Shown here: positions 33,271-42,174 of the stretch, piece after piece
Position numbering within the stretch: the first letter of the stretch is position 1
Layout of the letters: the number at the start of each line of letters is the position of its first letter
Assembly: GCF_011683955.1 (NCBI RefSeq)
Contig: NZ_JAAQPI010000019.1
Coordinates: 41,152 to 105,151 of the forward strand
Reading direction: 5' to 3'
Source of the DNA: Pseudomaricurvus alkylphenolicus
GTDB taxonomy: Bacteria > Pseudomonadota > Gammaproteobacteria > Pseudomonadales > Cellvibrionaceae
DNA: 64,000 bases
Program-made: the position numbers and the translations under genes
Notes under the pieces: generated by a model
What the model was told of the DNA's origin: nothing
The model's input: the letters and a program-made list of their open reading frames with translations, nothing else
Databases searched by the model: none

Positions 33271-34014
33271 TTACTTTAATTGAACGGTTGTTTGGACCAG
33301 AGTGGATTCTGATTGTTGATTGAAGAGCGCCGTCAACCGATTGAGTTGACCCAGGGAGTTGAGGCTGGCGAATATCGGGTTTAAAAACCCCTGGTCCATC
33401 AGTCTTTTAACGGTATCGGCGTCAAACTGTCTCAAGCGTTCTTCATCAATGATGAACAGCCCGCTCAGCGAGCGGTTGTCTCCCTGTTGAGGTTGACACT
33501 CGACGGAAATTTCACGGAGTAGGCCTAGCTCCACTATTGTGTTTATAAATTCTTGAGTCAGACGCTCTTCTTCGAACAGCGTCGCCAGAAATTCCTCCAC
33601 TCGTTTCAGGAATTCAGTTTTCTCCCTTAACTCGGTAAAGAGAGCAGTACCTTCGGATTGAGTGGTGACATAGTCGCTATCCAGATCAATGCAGGGGCCA
33701 AGAGTGTTTCGCTGTTGATCAATAGGTCCAATGCAAAAGGGTTCGCGCTGAATATGTTTGGGGATGGAGTGGCTGTGCCATCTGGGTTGGTTGAACATCA
33801 GGTTCTGATTCTGTTCCAGCCCCAGGAGGGCGACGCAACGGAACTGGCCCGTGTTGCCGTCCTTGACGAAAATCACAGGCATATCCAATGAAATCTGTGC
33901 GATTTCCGTGACCACCAAATTGATCAACTGTCTGCTTTTTGCGTGAGGGTGGCCTTGGGTGCCGCTAATGGCCAGGTCGGTGGTGTTGAGTTGTTCAAGG
34001 GGAGTGATGTTCAT
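33271..34014 (-). CDS. SapC family protein
   Basis: 247 residues resembling SapC-like proteins that occur beside tryptophan-halogenase-like and TonB-receptor genes. The core PVIFVKDGNTGQFRCVALLGL with FNQPRWHSHSIPKHIQREPF and ALFTELREKTEFLKRVEEFL is characteristic. No signal peptide is apparent. The biochemical role of the family is not established; its constant partners suggest work with the receptor-imported carbohydrate. Follows the halogenase-like gene with a 24-base gap. Confidence 0.75.
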   Translation of the reverse strand: MNITPLEQLNTTDLAISGTQGHPHAKSRQLINLVVTEIAQISLDMPVIFVKDGNTGQFRCVALLGLEQNQNLMFNQPRWHSHSIPKHIQREPFCIGPIDQQRNTLGPCIDLDSDYVTTQSEGTALFTELREKTEFLKRVEEFLATLFEEERLTQEFINTIVELGLLREISVECQPQQGDNRSLSGLFIIDEERLRQFDADTVKRLMDQGFLNPIFASLNSLGQLNRLTALFNQQSESTLVQTTVQLK

Positions 34015-34038
34015 AGTAATACCTGTTTGCGCTCGGGT

Positions 34039-35565
34039 TCAGACGGTTTGTAAACCGTATTGCCGAATTTTATCGACCAACTGGCGATGATTTGGCAGCT
34101 GGGTCAGCAATTGCTCTAATCGTCGATCACGCAGTTGGCTCAGTTTCGCGCAGCGGTCTGCGGCACAAGTAGGTCTCGCCTCGGTTTTAAAGCCCATGCC
34201 GTAGAGAATGTACTGGTAGCTGATCCAGGAAAAGACATCGCTTTCAGCGCTAAAGTCTTGAGCGGTGGGAGCGTGGTATTCCCAAAGTTGGAGTTTTTCA
34301 GACAGCGATTCCGGAATGGACGAGACTTCCCGATTTTCTTGCCAAAAGGGGGCTTGCCGGTTACTCAGTACGTAATGCAGTTTTAAAAATTCTACAATAC
34401 GTTCCCAGTGATGGTGCTGGCGTTGGTTGAACTGCTCGGCAAGGCGATCCATTACCATTCTATTGGCCGGCAGTCGCTCGGCGATCATGTTGGCGGATTG
34501 TTCGATAAGCATAAGTGCGGAGGCTTCCAAAGGTTCGAGGAACCCAGCGGACAAGCCGATGGCGATGCAGTTGTTCACCCAGAATTTCTTTCGGTAACCG
34601 CTGTTGATGTTGATGCGTCGCACACTGGTATTTCCGAAGCCCGGCCCGATGTAGTTCGCCAGTTCGCGTTCGGCGGCTTCGTCGCTGATGTGGTTGCTGG
34701 AATACACATAGCCTATACCGCGACGGTGACTCAAGCCGATGTCCCAAATCCAGCCTGCGCTCTGTGCGGTGGAGCGGGTTTGGCAGGCAATGATCTGGTC
34801 TGGTTGGTCGTAGGTAACCTGGCCTGCCAGCGCCCGGTCTGCGAATAGAATGTGGCCTTGGGGAATCAAGGGCACTTGCAGAGATTCACCGATCAACAAT
34901 CCGCGAAATCCGGTGCAGTCGATAAATAAATCTCCCTGCAGTGTTTGCCCGTCGGCAGTGATCAAGTGCGAGATGTCACCATTTTCGGCGCGGTGCACAC
35001 TTTGTACATTCTGCAGGTGATGTCGAACGCCCAAAGCATTGCAGCAGTGTTTCTGTAGAAGGGTAGAGAAAGCACCGGCATCAAGGTGGTAACCGTAATT
35101 GAGCGTTCCCGCATATTCGGCTGTCGTAATCGTTTTGGGTGCCAGGCCTGCTTCACAAAGAGTGGGCTGGGCGTCCAGGCAGTCCGCGAAACTTTGTGTT
35201 GAGCCCGACTGGCGTTGCCAGAATTCGAACGGATCGCTGGTGGTTATGGGAGGGTTAAATGGGTGGAAGTAATGTTCTTGGCGATTGTCGCTGCACCAAT
35301 TGATAAATTGACTGCCCTGTTTAAAGGCGGCGTGGCAGTCACGAATCAGGTCGGTCTCTCGTATACCGATTTCCCGTAAAGTGCGGCGCATGCTGGGCCA
35401 GGTGCCCTCGCCGACGCCGATGGTGGGGATGTCGGGGGATTCGATCAGTGTGATTTTAAGATCGGATGCATCCAGCGGCTGATTTTTGCTGGCGATCAGG
35501 CCGGCTGTCAGCCAACCTGCGGTGCCGCCTCCAACGATCACGATATGATTCACTGGATTTGTCAT
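34039..35565 (-). CDS. Tryptophan halogenase-like FAD protein
   Basis: 508 residues of the flavin-dependent halogenase family. The dinucleotide motif IVIVGGGTAGWLTAGL, IGVGEGTWPSMRRTLREIGI and a lysine in HAAFKQGSQFINW (Lys82) at the place of the halogenase catalytic Lys are present. The WxWxIP signature is altered to WIWDIG (about residue 272). In this SapC/TonB-receptor setting the true reaction is unknown, and halogenation of free tryptophan should not be assumed. It follows the receptor gene on the same strand. Confidence 0.85.
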   Translation of the reverse strand: MTNPVNHIVIVGGGTAGWLTAGLIASKNQPLDASDLKITLIESPDIPTIGVGEGTWPSMRRTLREIGIRETDLIRDCHAAFKQGSQFINWCSDNRQEHYFHPFNPPITTSDPFEFWQRQSGSTQSFADCLDAQPTLCEAGLAPKTITTAEYAGTLNYGYHLDAGAFSTLLQKHCCNALGVRHHLQNVQSVHRAENGDISHLITADGQTLQGDLFIDCTGFRGLLIGESLQVPLIPQGHILFADRALAGQVTYDQPDQIIACQTRSTAQSAGWIWDIGLSHRRGIGYVYSSNHISDEAAERELANYIGPGFGNTSVRRININSGYRKKFWVNNCIAIGLSAGFLEPLEASALMLIEQSANMIAERLPANRMVMDRLAEQFNQRQHHHWERIVEFLKLHYVLSNRQAPFWQENREVSSIPESLSEKLQLWEYHAPTAQDFSAESDVFSWISYQYILYGMGFKTEARPTCAADRCAKLSQLRDRRLEQLLTQLPNHRQLVDKIRQYGLQTV

Positions 35566-35656
35566 TGCTATAGACTCCTGTGTGGAGATAAAGAAAAAAG
35601 GGGAGAGCAGCGCTCTCCCTAGTCCCTAAAAAGCACAGGTACAAGACAAGACAAAC

Positions 35657-38383
35657 TCAGTAGTTGGCACGGATGCCAATCGCATAACGGGCACCATTGT
35701 CTTCCAGGCTAATCAGCTGATTGCTGAAACGACCGTGGCGACGGGTTTCCTCTTCGGTAATGTTGACACCTTCAAAGAATACAGTGATCTTATCGGTAAC
35801 ATCGTAGCTGGCACTGATATCCCACTGGGCATATTCCTCGGTGTAGAGCGGCTCGGTACCACCGCGAGGGTTAACCACGTTCTGCAGGAAGTCGCCGCGG
35901 TTGTTGTAGGCGATCCGCGCCTGCAGCGGGCCGCGTTCGTAAAACAGAACGATATTGTGGGAATCGCCCAAGCCTTCGAGACCGAAGGATTCGTTGATGT
36001 CGTTCGGGTCCAGCTCTGCATCGCTGTCCACAAAGGTGGCGTTGGCCTGGATGCCGAAGCCATTCTCCCAGATGTGAGTCCAGGCAAGTTCCAGCCCGTC
36101 GATGGTCGCTTCTTCACCGTTGCGTGGTCGCAATACGCTGAATTCGTAGGCGCCGCTTTCCAGGTTGTAGGTTTCAGTAGCGACCTGGCCGGTAATAAAG
36201 TCTTCAACGTCTTTGGTGAAAACGGCGGCGGAGAAGTAGCTGCCCGCATCATAGTACCACTCGAAAGACAGGTCCAGATTGGTAGACAGGAACGGCTTCA
36301 GATCGGGGTTGCCGCCAACAGCTTGCAGAGTATCAGGACGAGATACGGTAATAGTTGTTGCCGGTACCAAGTCATCCATGGTGGGACGGGTCAAGGTCTT
36401 GGAGAAACCCAGACGAACCAACATGTCGTCATTCAGATCCAGGCGCAGATTCGCGCTCGGCAGTATGTTGGTGTACTCATTGTTGGCGTTAACATCCGTG
36501 CCGTCGCTGTTGTAAACCTCATTCAGGTCGGAAGGATCGTTGGGAATGGGTTGCAGGTCAGACAGCTCGGTGGTGAAGCCGCCCAGGGTAGAGTCGGTCT
36601 GGCTGTAACGCACACCCAGGTTTAACTGCCAGGGCAAGTCCACGATTTCGCCTTCGAGTGTCAGATCCAGGTAAACGCTGACGATTTCTTCCTCTACGCT
36701 GAATTTGTCTGCCGCCGTATTGGGATTGTCCATGTTCAACGCGGCGTAGAGGGCAGCAATATCCACGTCTTGTCCCGCTTCGTCGGCCTGCTGTTGGAGT
36801 GAGGCAACGCCACCCGTGGCAAGGTAGTCAAAGTAGGCTTCGATATCGTAGGTCAGCCACTGGCTTGGCAGGCCGCCAAAGAAGTTCTCGGCGTTGTAGA
36901 CTCTGAGCAGTTCGTCAGGAACATCGGTGCCGTATCCACAGTAGAAACTACAGTCTGAAGCGAACTTGCGCTGATTGTCTTTGGTGCGGTCCTGGTAGTA
37001 GAAACCGTATTTTACAGAGGTCAGAGTCTGTGAATCGGGGGTCCACTCAAAATCCGCCTTGAGTTCGGTAATTTCGTCTTCGCGGTCCCAGCCGTTGCGT
37101 TCATTGTAATGAGCGCGGCCGGCGGAAGCGTTGAGAAGGGCATCCTGGCCACCAGCGATGGTAATGGAGCCGGCGTCCCCTGCACGACCATCCCACTGGT
37201 AGGCGTTGTTATAACCGATCACCGTGAATGGAATATTGCCGCCACTGTTGTCTTCGGCGGTGGAGGTGGACAGATCGATCTTGGCGTTCAGATTGTCGTT
37301 GATCTGCCAGTCCAGATTCAAGCCAAACCCTTTGGTTTCGGTATCGCGGTTGTAGGTACGACGGATAAAATCGGTAGCCCCGGTGGCGGCGCTATCGAGG
37401 AATACCAGCGTGTCGTTGGCGCCCAGTTCTGCGTCGATAATGTTGCTGTCGGTAAACCAGTGACCTAGAGCGTGGGTATCGGACTCCACTTCGAATGCCG
37501 AGTACATGGCATCGGCGGTGATCACCATGTTTTCATTAGGTGCAAACTGGAACACCGCATTGGCATTGGTACGGGAGCGGTCCTGTTCGTCCACCATTAC
37601 GTCGAAGTTCTGGGGAATATAGACACCGTTATAGGTTTCGCCGTTTTGCGTGGTAATGGACTGACCGGGGCGATAGTAGCGAGTTTCCACCAGATTGTTC
37701 TGAGCGTTCCGCTCGCTGTGTGATACCGACAGCAGCACACCCATGGTGCCGTCGGCAAAGGTGTTGGAGACCAGGCCGGAATAGGATGGCGATGTTTCGC
37801 CGGTGAGGTCATCGTGAACACCTTTCAGGCTGCCGGATGCGGTAAATTCATCCAGATCCAGCGGGCGGGCGGTTTTAACATTGATGGTGGCGCCAATGCC
37901 GCCTTCCTGCATAGCGGCAGTGGGGCTCTTGTAGATGTCGGCGCCGGCGATGAGTTCTGCAGCCAGGGTATCAAAACTGAATTCTCGCCCCTGGTTTTCG
38001 GTGGCGATCTGGCGACCGTTGACTAAGACTGAGTTAAATTGGGGGCCGAGACCTCGCACGGTCACGTATTGGCCTTCACCGCCACTGCGGTCAATGGATA
38101 CACCGGGAATGCGCTGCAGGGATTCGGCGACGTTCTGGTCGGGGAATTTGCCGATGTCCTCTGAGGCGATGGCATCTACCACGCCCACGGCATCGCGTTT
38201 GACGTCCATGGCGCGTTTCAAACTGCCAAGGATACCAGTAACAGTGACCTCTTCCAGAAGGTCTTCCTGTCCTTTGATCTCTTCCGCCAGAGTGCCTGCA
38301 CCGTATAGGGTGAGTGTGCTCGCCAGAGTGGCGGCCAGCGCTTGGCGCTTCCTGATGTTCCAGTGATTTCTCTCTATCAACAT
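35657..38383 (-). CDS. TonB-dependent receptor, carbohydrate type
   Basis: 908 residues. A signal sequence (RQALAATLASTLTLYGAGTLA) precedes EEVTVTGILGSLKRAMDVKR and the plug motif GKFPDQNVAESLQRIPGVSI with GQYVTVRGLGPQFNSVLVNG. The barrel ends GARYAIGIRANY. This subtype is widespread in carbohydrate-utilisation loci. It is the first gene of the receptor/halogenase-like/SapC group, and the adjacent alpha- and beta-galactosidases suggest galactosides as ligand (inference). Confidence 0.92.
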   Translation of the reverse strand: MLIERNHWNIRKRQALAATLASTLTLYGAGTLAEEIKGQEDLLEEVTVTGILGSLKRAMDVKRDAVGVVDAIASEDIGKFPDQNVAESLQRIPGVSIDRSGGEGQYVTVRGLGPQFNSVLVNGRQIATENQGREFSFDTLAAELIAGADIYKSPTAAMQEGGIGATINVKTARPLDLDEFTASGSLKGVHDDLTGETSPSYSGLVSNTFADGTMGVLLSVSHSERNAQNNLVETRYYRPGQSITTQNGETYNGVYIPQNFDVMVDEQDRSRTNANAVFQFAPNENMVITADAMYSAFEVESDTHALGHWFTDSNIIDAELGANDTLVFLDSAATGATDFIRRTYNRDTETKGFGLNLDWQINDNLNAKIDLSTSTAEDNSGGNIPFTVIGYNNAYQWDGRAGDAGSITIAGGQDALLNASAGRAHYNERNGWDREDEITELKADFEWTPDSQTLTSVKYGFYYQDRTKDNQRKFASDCSFYCGYGTDVPDELLRVYNAENFFGGLPSQWLTYDIEAYFDYLATGGVASLQQQADEAGQDVDIAALYAALNMDNPNTAADKFSVEEEIVSVYLDLTLEGEIVDLPWQLNLGVRYSQTDSTLGGFTTELSDLQPIPNDPSDLNEVYNSDGTDVNANNEYTNILPSANLRLDLNDDMLVRLGFSKTLTRPTMDDLVPATTITVSRPDTLQAVGGNPDLKPFLSTNLDLSFEWYYDAGSYFSAAVFTKDVEDFITGQVATETYNLESGAYEFSVLRPRNGEEATIDGLELAWTHIWENGFGIQANATFVDSDAELDPNDINESFGLEGLGDSHNIVLFYERGPLQARIAYNNRGDFLQNVVNPRGGTEPLYTEEYAQWDISASYDVTDKITVFFEGVNITEEETRRHGRFSNQLISLEDNGARYAIGIRANY

Positions 38384-38559
38384 GATCAGCGTTCCTGAAA
38401 TTATTATTGGATGGGTTTAACTGCCTAATGAATAATATATATCATACAAATATAATTCAATAGACTATCTTATATAAGATATAAATGGTGTTGAAAAGTC
38501 GTTAGTGGCGTCTCCTGGGCTGTGGATTGTAAGGGTTAGGGTGCGGTGTTACACCGCTC
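38384..38559. promoter_or_regulatory. AT-rich upstream region of TonB receptor with 16-bp palindrome
   Basis: TATCTTATATAAGATA at 38466-38481 is a perfect 16-bp palindrome upstream of the receptor start, preceded by the AT-rich run aataatatatatcatac. Similar AT-rich symmetric sites lie upstream of other galactose genes. Confidence 0.45.
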
Positions 38560-39855
38560 CTAGTCAGCGGATGCTTGAGAGGACGAATGACCATTCAGCC
38601 AGGTCATTCCGGTAGAAAAGCGCGCGGGGAATCCCGGCCAGTGGGGTTTGGTGCCACTGTTTCCTGAGAGCTCCAGCATTTTGCAGCGGTCCTTTAGATT
38701 TTTCACATGGCAGTCCATCATGGCCAGGGCAAAATGTCGGTTGATCTGATTTAATTGCGGCAAGCTCCAGGCCGGTTCAAAGTAGTGTTCCAGATCGTAG
38801 GCATCTTCGTAGGCTACCGCGGGGGCCGGGTGCGGGGCGATATTGTGGCGGGCATTGAGCAGTGTCAGCAGGTATTTATGCCGGCTGCCTGTATCCTGGT
38901 ACAGGCGCTCAATGCTGGGGTAGTGTGATACGTCGTCCAAGTCGCCAGAGACGTAAAGCAGTGGCGTTTTGATCGTTGCCAGGCTGGCTCTGTCGTGTAA
39001 GTTCAGCTGCTGACCCCAGGGAGCGAGCGCAATGGCAGCCTTCCAGCGAGGGTCTGGTTGAGAAGACGCTTTGCCGGCAGTACAGGTGTTCAGTAGGGTC
39101 TGAAAGTGGCTGATTTGTTCCGCAGTCGAATCCGGATTGAGTTGCAGAATGGATTCTCTGGTGAATTGATAGCATCCGCCCACGGTGTTGATGAGACCAT
39201 AGCCGCCCATCGAAAACCCGATCAGTCCTGCGTTATCTGTGTCGAGGTTACTATGAACAAAGCTGGTGTTGTAAAGATAGTCCAGTGCGAACTGCTGATC
39301 GCGAGAGCGATGGTAGAGCGTGCTGGGAAAACCGACACTGTCGTCCAGCCCATTGCTGATGTCGGCGTTGGTTGAATCGGTGTGATCTATGCCCGCCACG
39401 ACATAGCCATGAGAGGCCAGATGCTCGGCCAAGTAGAACATCAGCGTGCGATAACCCGTGTAACCGTGGGAGATGACGACCAGCGGAAAACCTCCTTCGG
39501 TTTGCAGAGGCTGCGCATCGCGAAAAGCGGTACCAGTCAGACTAAAGCGTTTGCCTTTTCTTGTGACATTCCCGTAACTGGCTGTTCTTTCATTGCCGGA
39601 GGCTCGGGCTGGGTACCACACCTCCAGTGTCAACGGGCGATCGTGATATTCAAAAGTGCGGAAATCGAGCTGATTCCCATGCACAACCTTGAGCGTTCTC
39701 ACTCCTACTTTGTGTGTTCCCACCTGTGCCAGCTGTGGTTGTAATTTGGCGACGAACGGGGGATAGAGCTGTTCGCTGTATGAGTGCGTGGCCAAAAATG
39801 GGGTGCAAATCAACAGGAGTGAGGCAGCCAGGGCGTTAAATCTGATGAACGACAT
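38560..39855 (-). CDS. Secreted alpha/beta hydrolase
   Basis: 431 residues with signal peptide ending near ATHSYS. The nucleophile elbow GFSMGGYGLIN, the oxyanion region VISHGYTGYRTLMFYLAEHL and a late His in ARHNIAPHPAPA give an alpha/beta hydrolase resembling platelet-activating-factor acetylhydrolase/dienelactone hydrolase types. It is co-directional with the alpha-galactosidase (one base apart), so it may deacylate galactoside side chains outside the cytoplasm. Precise specificity unknown. Confidence 0.82.
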   Translation of the reverse strand: MSFIRFNALAASLLLICTPFLATHSYSEQLYPPFVAKLQPQLAQVGTHKVGVRTLKVVHGNQLDFRTFEYHDRPLTLEVWYPARASGNERTASYGNVTRKGKRFSLTGTAFRDAQPLQTEGGFPLVVISHGYTGYRTLMFYLAEHLASHGYVVAGIDHTDSTNADISNGLDDSVGFPSTLYHRSRDQQFALDYLYNTSFVHSNLDTDNAGLIGFSMGGYGLINTVGGCYQFTRESILQLNPDSTAEQISHFQTLLNTCTAGKASSQPDPRWKAAIALAPWGQQLNLHDRASLATIKTPLLYVSGDLDDVSHYPSIERLYQDTGSRHKYLLTLLNARHNIAPHPAPAVAYEDAYDLEHYFEPAWSLPQLNQINRHFALAMMDCHVKNLKDRCKMLELSGNSGTKPHWPGFPARFSTGMTWLNGHSSSQASAD

Positions 39856-39856
39856 A

Positions 39857-42025
39857 TTAACAGGTCTCCGTCGCTAGCAGCGAAAGAATCAATAAAGTTT
39901 GAGGTTTGATTAACGGCAGCTGCATACCGTGCGTCATCAATGCCTCTCCGCTGGCGATCATGCCACCGGAGCAATTTCCATCGCTCTTGAGTTTGTCGAG
40001 AATGGACACAAAAGGCAATTCAATATTCGAAGGCCATGCCAGTTGCAGGTGATATCGAGTGGTCGCTTCCAATCCCTGAAAATAAAGTCGAGGCGGCAGG
40101 GTAGAGCGGTGATCGCTCAGCATTGTGACACTGAACAAGGCCTGTTGCCGATCGTCGGCGATAATACCAAAGGCATCGATAAAGGCCTCAGTATCCAAGC
40201 GCAGGGTGTGGCTTTTATGTAACAGCGGGCGAAAAAGTTTGTGAAGTTTAATCGCATCGGTCAGCAATGCCTTTTCTTCCGGGCTTTCCTGCAACAGATT
40301 AACTTCCATACCCATATGCCCGAAAAAAGCCACACCAGCGCGAGTCGCCATGGGGATACGACGGCCGGTAATATGGCAATCCAAGGGCCCTGCGTGGGAG
40401 CCCATCACTTCAGGCGGGAAAAACAGCGAAAAGCCTTTTTGAATGGCGAGTCGATCCAGGGCGTCATTGCTGTCGGAGGTCCAGATACGATCAGTATGGG
40501 CCAGAATGCCATAGTCCGCGCGGCCTCCGCCGGAGGCGCAGCTTTCGATTTCCACATGAGGGTGAGCGGTGCGGACTCGATTTAATAGCCGGTACAGGCC
40601 ACGAGTCTGAAAATGGACTGAGGCGCGGCCCTCACGGTTTCCAGGCTGGTGCAGGTCTCTGTTCATATCCCACTTGAGATAGCCGATATCATAGTCTCCG
40701 AGCAGCTTGTCGATGCGTTCAAACAAATAGTCCTGTACTTCCGGGCGGCTCAGATCGAGCGCCAGTTGATGTCTCGCCAGCACCTGTGGCGCCGGTTCAC
40801 AGCTCAATACCCAATCCGGGTGCCGGCGGTAAAGATCGCTGTCGGGGTTGACCATTTCCGGTTCCAGCCACAGACCAAATTCCATGCCCAGTGATTTGAC
40901 GGTATCGACCAGCGGTTGCAATCCATCCGGGTAAATGTCTGAGTCGACGGACCAATCGCCAAGCCCCGCTCGATCATGCCGCCGACCTTTGAACCAGCCA
41001 TCATCCAGTACAAAGCGTTCGGCCCCCACTTCGGCGGCGGCACGGGCCAGCTTTTCAAGGGTGTCCAGATTGTGGTCAAAGTATTGGGCTTCCCAGGTAT
41101 TAAAATGAATCGGGCGCGGTCTCGATTTCAGCGACGGCGATAGCAGGTGTTTACGTACAAATGCGTGAAAGCCGCGGCGCAGGCCATTTAGGCCATCGGA
41201 GCTATAGCAACCGTAGAGCGACGGGCTGAGGTAACTGTGTCCGGGCTGTAGAATGATTTCTCCGGGTAACAGCAGTTCTCCCATTTGCACCAGCTGACGC
41301 CCGTCGGCGAGCCGCTCTACCTTTAAACGGTGATTGCCACTCCAGCCGAGGTGAAAACCATAGGTCTCACCATGATTTTCGTTGGTACCACTGTGCTGGA
41401 CAATCAGGCCGGGGAAGGAATGATGAGAGGTACGCCCGTGGCGGTTATCGCGACAAAAACTTCCACTGAAGGTGTCGACGGTCTGTAGCCGAAACTCGTT
41501 GGCCCAACGTCCCTCGAACGACAGAATCTGATCCAGACAAGTGGGCAATTGGAGGGTGGCAGCGCTGCAGCTGTTAACGGTTAATGGCTGGTCGGCCGTG
41601 TTGGTGATTTCGGTGCTGATTTGCAGAACGCCGCTGTCCTCCAGCTGCAGACGATGAACAAGCCGCAGACCGTGGGTATGGTCCTCACTGGTCAGTTCTA
41701 CACGGTTGCTGTTCAGGAGCTGAATATCCACAAGATGCAGGAATATGTCCCAGCTTTGACCATTACGATGAACCTGAAGACCGGTTTCGCCCAAATAGCC
41801 GCTGCCGTCGGTTGGCGTCAGGCTAATCTCTGCTTCTGTATCGCTACAACACGGCGCCTCCTGGCGAGTATGGAGGTCGGCAAGCATAGGCGGTGTTGTT
41901 GAATCTCCCAGCGGAGCCCCCCAATAAAGAAGGGCGGGAGCGCCATTGCGGCAATCCAGGATAAAGCTGGCGTGATCGTTCTCCAGGGTTACAAAAGGCG
42001 TCTCGGACGTGGACTGTTCGGTCAT
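39857..42025 (-). CDS. Alpha-galactosidase, GH36
   Basis: 722 residues of glycoside hydrolase family 36. The central motifs WEAQYFDHNL, FVLDDGWFKGRRHD and EFGLWLEPEMVNPDSDLYR are conserved; the nucleophile Asp453 lies in LKWDMNRD and the acid/base Asp518 in IWTSDSNDALDR, with CASGGGRADYG between. No signal peptide is seen, so it probably works in the cytoplasm on imported alpha-galactosides. Divergent from the GH42 gene across a 149-base control region. Confidence 0.93.
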   Translation of the reverse strand: MTEQSTSETPFVTLENDHASFILDCRNGAPALLYWGAPLGDSTTPPMLADLHTRQEAPCCSDTEAEISLTPTDGSGYLGETGLQVHRNGQSWDIFLHLVDIQLLNSNRVELTSEDHTHGLRLVHRLQLEDSGVLQISTEITNTADQPLTVNSCSAATLQLPTCLDQILSFEGRWANEFRLQTVDTFSGSFCRDNRHGRTSHHSFPGLIVQHSGTNENHGETYGFHLGWSGNHRLKVERLADGRQLVQMGELLLPGEIILQPGHSYLSPSLYGCYSSDGLNGLRRGFHAFVRKHLLSPSLKSRPRPIHFNTWEAQYFDHNLDTLEKLARAAAEVGAERFVLDDGWFKGRRHDRAGLGDWSVDSDIYPDGLQPLVDTVKSLGMEFGLWLEPEMVNPDSDLYRRHPDWVLSCEPAPQVLARHQLALDLSRPEVQDYLFERIDKLLGDYDIGYLKWDMNRDLHQPGNREGRASVHFQTRGLYRLLNRVRTAHPHVEIESCASGGGRADYGILAHTDRIWTSDSNDALDRLAIQKGFSLFFPPEVMGSHAGPLDCHITGRRIPMATRAGVAFFGHMGMEVNLLQESPEEKALLTDAIKLHKLFRPLLHKSHTLRLDTEAFIDAFGIIADDRQQALFSVTMLSDHRSTLPPRLYFQGLEATTRYHLQLAWPSNIELPFVSILDKLKSDGNCSGGMIASGEALMTHGMQLPLIKPQTLLILSLLATETC

Positions 42026-42070
42026 GTCGGGTTCCAGGGGTCAAACCGTTTGACGGGCGTTTATCACAAG

Positions 42071-42094
42071 CATATTATTTATCATATTATTTAT
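42071..42094. promoter_or_regulatory. Perfect 12-base tandem repeat between galactosidase genes
   Basis: CATATTATTTAT occurs twice in tandem (42071-42082, 42083-42094) in the divergent gap between the GH36 and GH42 genes. It shares the TATTTAT half of the palindrome upstream of the dehydrogenase gene at 50290-50306, so it may bind the same regulator. Confidence 0.45.
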
Positions 42095-42174
42095 AAGAGT
42101 TTATGCGGGTTACCCTGGTTGATCAACTATCCCGCGACAAAATAACCGACTGATTATTCCAAGGTGATGATTCT

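Noticed and set aside
34039..35565. Calling this gene a true tryptophan 7-halogenase (prnA-like)
   Set aside because: The signature motif is altered and the genomic context is carbohydrate uptake, so only the family is named.
35735..36625. 296-codon plus-strand frame opposite the TonB receptor at 35657
   Set aside because: No protein signature, no ribosome-binding site, and fully inside a convincing gene on the other strand.
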